A stretch of 16,066 bases of DNA. Source: Thermoplasmata archaeon. Lineage in GTDB: Archaea; Thermoplasmatota; Thermoplasmata; RBG-16-68-12; JAGMCJ01. A model generated the notes under the pieces. The model made no database searches and was not told the DNA's origin. It worked only from the letters and a program-made list of their open reading frames with translations. A program made the translations under genes and the position numbers. The DNA is taken from contig JAGMCJ010000022.1 in assembly GCA_023129265.1 (NCBI GenBank), positions 1 through 16,066 of the forward strand, given 5' to 3'. Positions 13,695-16,066 of the stretch are shown one piece after another. Each line of letters starts with the position of its first letter. The stretch's first letter is position 1.

Positions 13695-16064
13695 ATGGGA
13701 AGCTGGGATGTTAGATTGCTCAACGCCTCCTACAAGGAAGAGGGTGAGGGGGTCGTCGTCGAACTTTTCGGGAAGACTCGCGATGATAGGTCCATATCCA
13801 TAAGGTTCGAAGGGTTCCATCCCTACTTCTACATAGTCGAGCCGCCCAAGGTTCTCGTTGACGACTTCGAACGCGATCCCGAAGTCAGGGGAATGGAGGA
13901 CGTGCAGCTCTGGACCGACGGCGAGATGAGGGACTGCAAGAAGGTCTTCCTGCGATTGCCCCGGAGAACGCCCGAATACAGGACGCGAGCGAAGAACCAT
14001 TGTGGCGTTCTGGCAGCGGACATACCATTCGCACTCCGCTTCATCTTCGATAAGGACCTAGGATCGTGCGTGAGGGTTGAGGGAGAAGAGGTGGAGGGTC
14101 CTTACAGCACAGACATCACCGTTAGGGCCGAGATATTCGAGCAGATTGAACCGTTCAGTCCCCGCCTGACGATCCTGAGCTTTGACATCGAGAACAGCAT
14201 CAAGGACGGGACGATATTCACGATATGCTGTGCTCTGAGGGAGAACGGCGAGCTCCATGAGAAGTGCTTCGAAGGCCTGGAGAAGGAGATGATTGAGGGC
14301 TTTGTGAACTACGTGAAGGAGAAGGACCCCGACGTGATCACCGGATACAACATCGACGGGTACGACATACCGGTTCTTCTCGAGAGAGCCAGGAAGAACG
14401 GCATCCCCAATCTCTACCTCTCAAGAAACGAGATTCGTATGCGGGAAGGCGGCGGGCGGTTCTGGCGAATCTACGGTCGAATAGTCGCTGATGCTTGGTG
14501 GAACGCCAAAAGGGAGCTACGGCCGAAGCAAGAGACGCTCGACCACGTGGCGAAGCTCGTTCTCGGGGAAGGGAAGAAGGACGTCGATCCGACGAAGATT
14601 GACGAGGAATGGGAGAAGGACAAGGACCGGGTGATCAGGTACTGCAAGAAGGACGCCGAGCTCGCACTGCGGATCTTGGAGGACATAGCCATCCTGGAGA
14701 AATCGATGGACCTGGCGGTCGTCTCCAAGCTCCCGGTCGATTACGTCCTGAACGGGAGGACATCATCGCTGATAGACTCCTTGCTCATCAGGGCCGCCGA
14801 CCGCGCGGGCGTGGGAGTACCGATGACCCGCCAGGGTCGCAAAGGGGAGTCCATAGAGGGCGGTTACGTTCACACAATCCCGTCCGGGCTGTACCACTGG
14901 GTCTGTGTCCTTGACTTCAAGGCGATGTATCCGAATCTGATCATCGCCAACAACATCTGCTTCACGACACTCTCCGAGGAGGGCACGATTTCCAGCCCCA
15001 CAGGCACGAGGTTCCTGAGCAAGGACCAGAAACCAGGCCTTCTGCCGAAAATCCTCAGCGACCTGATGAAGGAACGTGACGAAGCGAAGGCCCTCATGAA
15101 GGAAGCCAAAGGGGAGAAGAGGAAGTACTATAATGGAGTGCAGAACGCCATCAAGATCCTGATGAACGCGTTCTACGGCGTCTTCGCGTCGAGCTTCTAC
15201 AGGTTCACCAATCCCAAAATCGGTGCTACCATAACAGCCATTGCCAGAGAGAACACCAAGGCCCTGATCTCCCAGCTCGAGGATGAGGACATCAGGGTGA
15301 TTTACGGTGACACGGACAGCGTGTTCTTCCAGTCACCCGAGGAAAGTCTAGATGGCGCCGTGAAGATGGGGCAGGAAATCGCCAAGAGGTTTTCAAAGGG
15401 CGGGGCGATTCTTGAATTCGAGAAGGTCATGGACCCGTTCTTCTCTCACGGGAGGAAGAAGAGGTACGTCGGCAAGGTCCTGTGGCCAGAGGAGGACCTT
15501 CTCGTTCGCGGTTACGAACTCAGGAGGACGGATGCCTTCGATCTTCAGAGCGAGGGGCAGGCAATGCTCTTCGAGCGGATGATGGAGGATGACATAGACG
15601 GCGCGGTCCGCATCGCAAGGGATCTCGTTGCCGACACCAGGGAGGGGAAGGTGTCCCATGAGAAGCTGGTCATATCGAGATCCGTGAAGGCCGAGAAGGA
15701 CTACGTCACTCCAGATGCGCTTCCGAACGTCCAAGCGGCGCGCAAGTTGAAGGAGTGGGGCTACGAGGTCGTTCCCGGAATGAAGGTCTCCTGGATTGTT
15801 ACAGATGCGAAGAAATCGCCGCAACGGATCCACCCGTACGTCAGCGGGAGGGAGTTCGATGGATCGCCTGATTGGAACTACTACGCTCGCAGACTGGCGC
15901 ACACGCTCGCCTATGTCACGGAAGTCTTCGGATGGGACGACAAGAGCCTTCTGGCGGGAAGTCAGCAGGTCACGCTGTTCCGCGACGAATTCGACTCGAA
16001 GAGGAGGGACGAGACAAGGGTGAAGAAGACAGAGAAGAAGCTCACCCTGAAGGACTTCATGTGA
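13695..16064 (+). CDS. polB: DNA polymerase family B (archaeal PolB)
   Basis: A DNA-dependent DNA polymerase with 3'-5' proofreading exonuclease, 789 residues and complete. Exonuclease motifs: Exo I FDIEN (Asp164, Glu166), Exo II YNIDGYD (Asp224), Exo III YCKKD (Tyr316, Asp320). Polymerase motifs: A DFKAMYPNLII (Asp407), B KILMNAFYG (487-495), C YGDTDS (Asp539, Asp541). All catalytic residues are intact, and no intein interrupts motifs A to C, which are common insertion sites in archaeal PolB. The N-terminal domain (1 to about 130) resembles the uracil-sensing domain of archaeal enzymes. The last eight residues KLTLKDFM resemble a PCNA-interacting PIP box with Lys for the first Gln. It starts one base after the GTPase stop and is probably translated from the same message. 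The window ends two bases after its stop. Confidence 0.98.
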   Translation: MGSWDVRLLNASYKEEGEGVVVELFGKTRDDRSISIRFEGFHPYFYIVEPPKVLVDDFERDPEVRGMEDVQLWTDGEMRDCKKVFLRLPRRTPEYRTRAKNHCGVLAADIPFALRFIFDKDLGSCVRVEGEEVEGPYSTDITVRAEIFEQIEPFSPRLTILSFDIENSIKDGTIFTICCALRENGELHEKCFEGLEKEMIEGFVNYVKEKDPDVITGYNIDGYDIPVLLERARKNGIPNLYLSRNEIRMREGGGRFWRIYGRIVADAWWNAKRELRPKQETLDHVAKLVLGEGKKDVDPTKIDEEWEKDKDRVIRYCKKDAELALRILEDIAILEKSMDLAVVSKLPVDYVLNGRTSSLIDSLLIRAADRAGVGVPMTRQGRKGESIEGGYVHTIPSGLYHWVCVLDFKAMYPNLIIANNICFTTLSEEGTISSPTGTRFLSKDQKPGLLPKILSDLMKERDEAKALMKEAKGEKRKYYNGVQNAIKILMNAFYGVFASSFYRFTNPKIGATITAIARENTKALISQLEDEDIRVIYGDTDSVFFQSPEESLDGAVKMGQEIAKRFSKGGAILEFEKVMDPFFSHGRKKRYVGKVLWPEEDLLVRGYELRRTDAFDLQSEGQAMLFERMMEDDIDGAVRIARDLVADTREGKVSHEKLVISRSVKAEKDYVTPDALPNVQAARKLKEWGYEVVPGMKVSWIVTDAKKSPQRIHPYVSGREFDGSPDWNYYARRLAHTLAYVTEVFGWDDKSLLAGSQQVTLFRDEFDSKRRDETRVKKTEKKLTLKDFM

Positions 16065-16066
16065 GC

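Noticed and set aside
13695..16064. Possible intein in DNA polymerase B
   Set aside because: Motifs A, B and C are contiguous, and the length (789) is that of an intein-free enzyme.

Overview
The window is a gene-dense piece of an archaeal chromosome. Archaeal marker genes fix the domain: type II methionine aminopeptidase, SRP19, ribosomal protein S8e, aIF2-beta with a TRAM tail, archaeal phosphopantothenate synthetase, a presenilin-type protease, a Ygr210-like GTPase and an archaeal family B DNA polymerase. Fairly high GC by eye, short leaders, TATA-like boxes about 25-30 bases before starts, and a PEF-CTERM-like tail on a giant surface protein suggest a euryarchaeon, possibly of the Thermoplasmatota. 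That placement is inference. I see no methanogenesis gene, tRNA, rRNA, IS element or CRISPR array.

Layout. 1-465 (+) is the C-terminal half of methionine aminopeptidase, followed by a small DUF211 protein (505-795, +). Then comes a minus-strand block: S8e and SRP19 (1489 down to 783), and aIF2-beta, presenilin-like protease and metallophosphoesterase (3771 down to 1571, spaced 1 and 13 nt, so probably an operon). CTP synthase (5422 down to 3821) follows as its own unit. A 167-bp divergent intergenic region with an inverted repeat separates pyrG from an orphan 68-residue gene (5590-5796, +). That gene converges on a two-gene minus operon: a DUF1611 protein and phosphopantothenate synthetase, which overlap by ATGA. 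A divergent promoter region near 7650 then starts a tight plus-strand series to the window end: a six-repeat TPR protein, a 1363-residue zinc-ribbon/TPR/transmembrane/surface protein, a Ygr210-like GTPase and DNA polymerase B, with gaps of 5, 11 and 1 nt.

Most genes are housekeeping: translation start and N-terminal processing, protein targeting, CTP and CoA synthesis, replication. The unusual part is 7696-12491. The TPR protein and its giant neighbour look like a two-gene module. The giant carries five four-Cys zinc ribbons, an HhH-like segment and a TPR block in its cytoplasmic half. An Asn-Gly repeat leads into a single membrane helix. Outside follow two CBM9/DOMON-like domains, a propeller-like region with Asp-box features and a PEF-CTERM-like C-terminal anchor. 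This is the best candidate here for an undescribed membrane-spanning system. Its place directly before a GTPase and the replicative-type polymerase is also odd.
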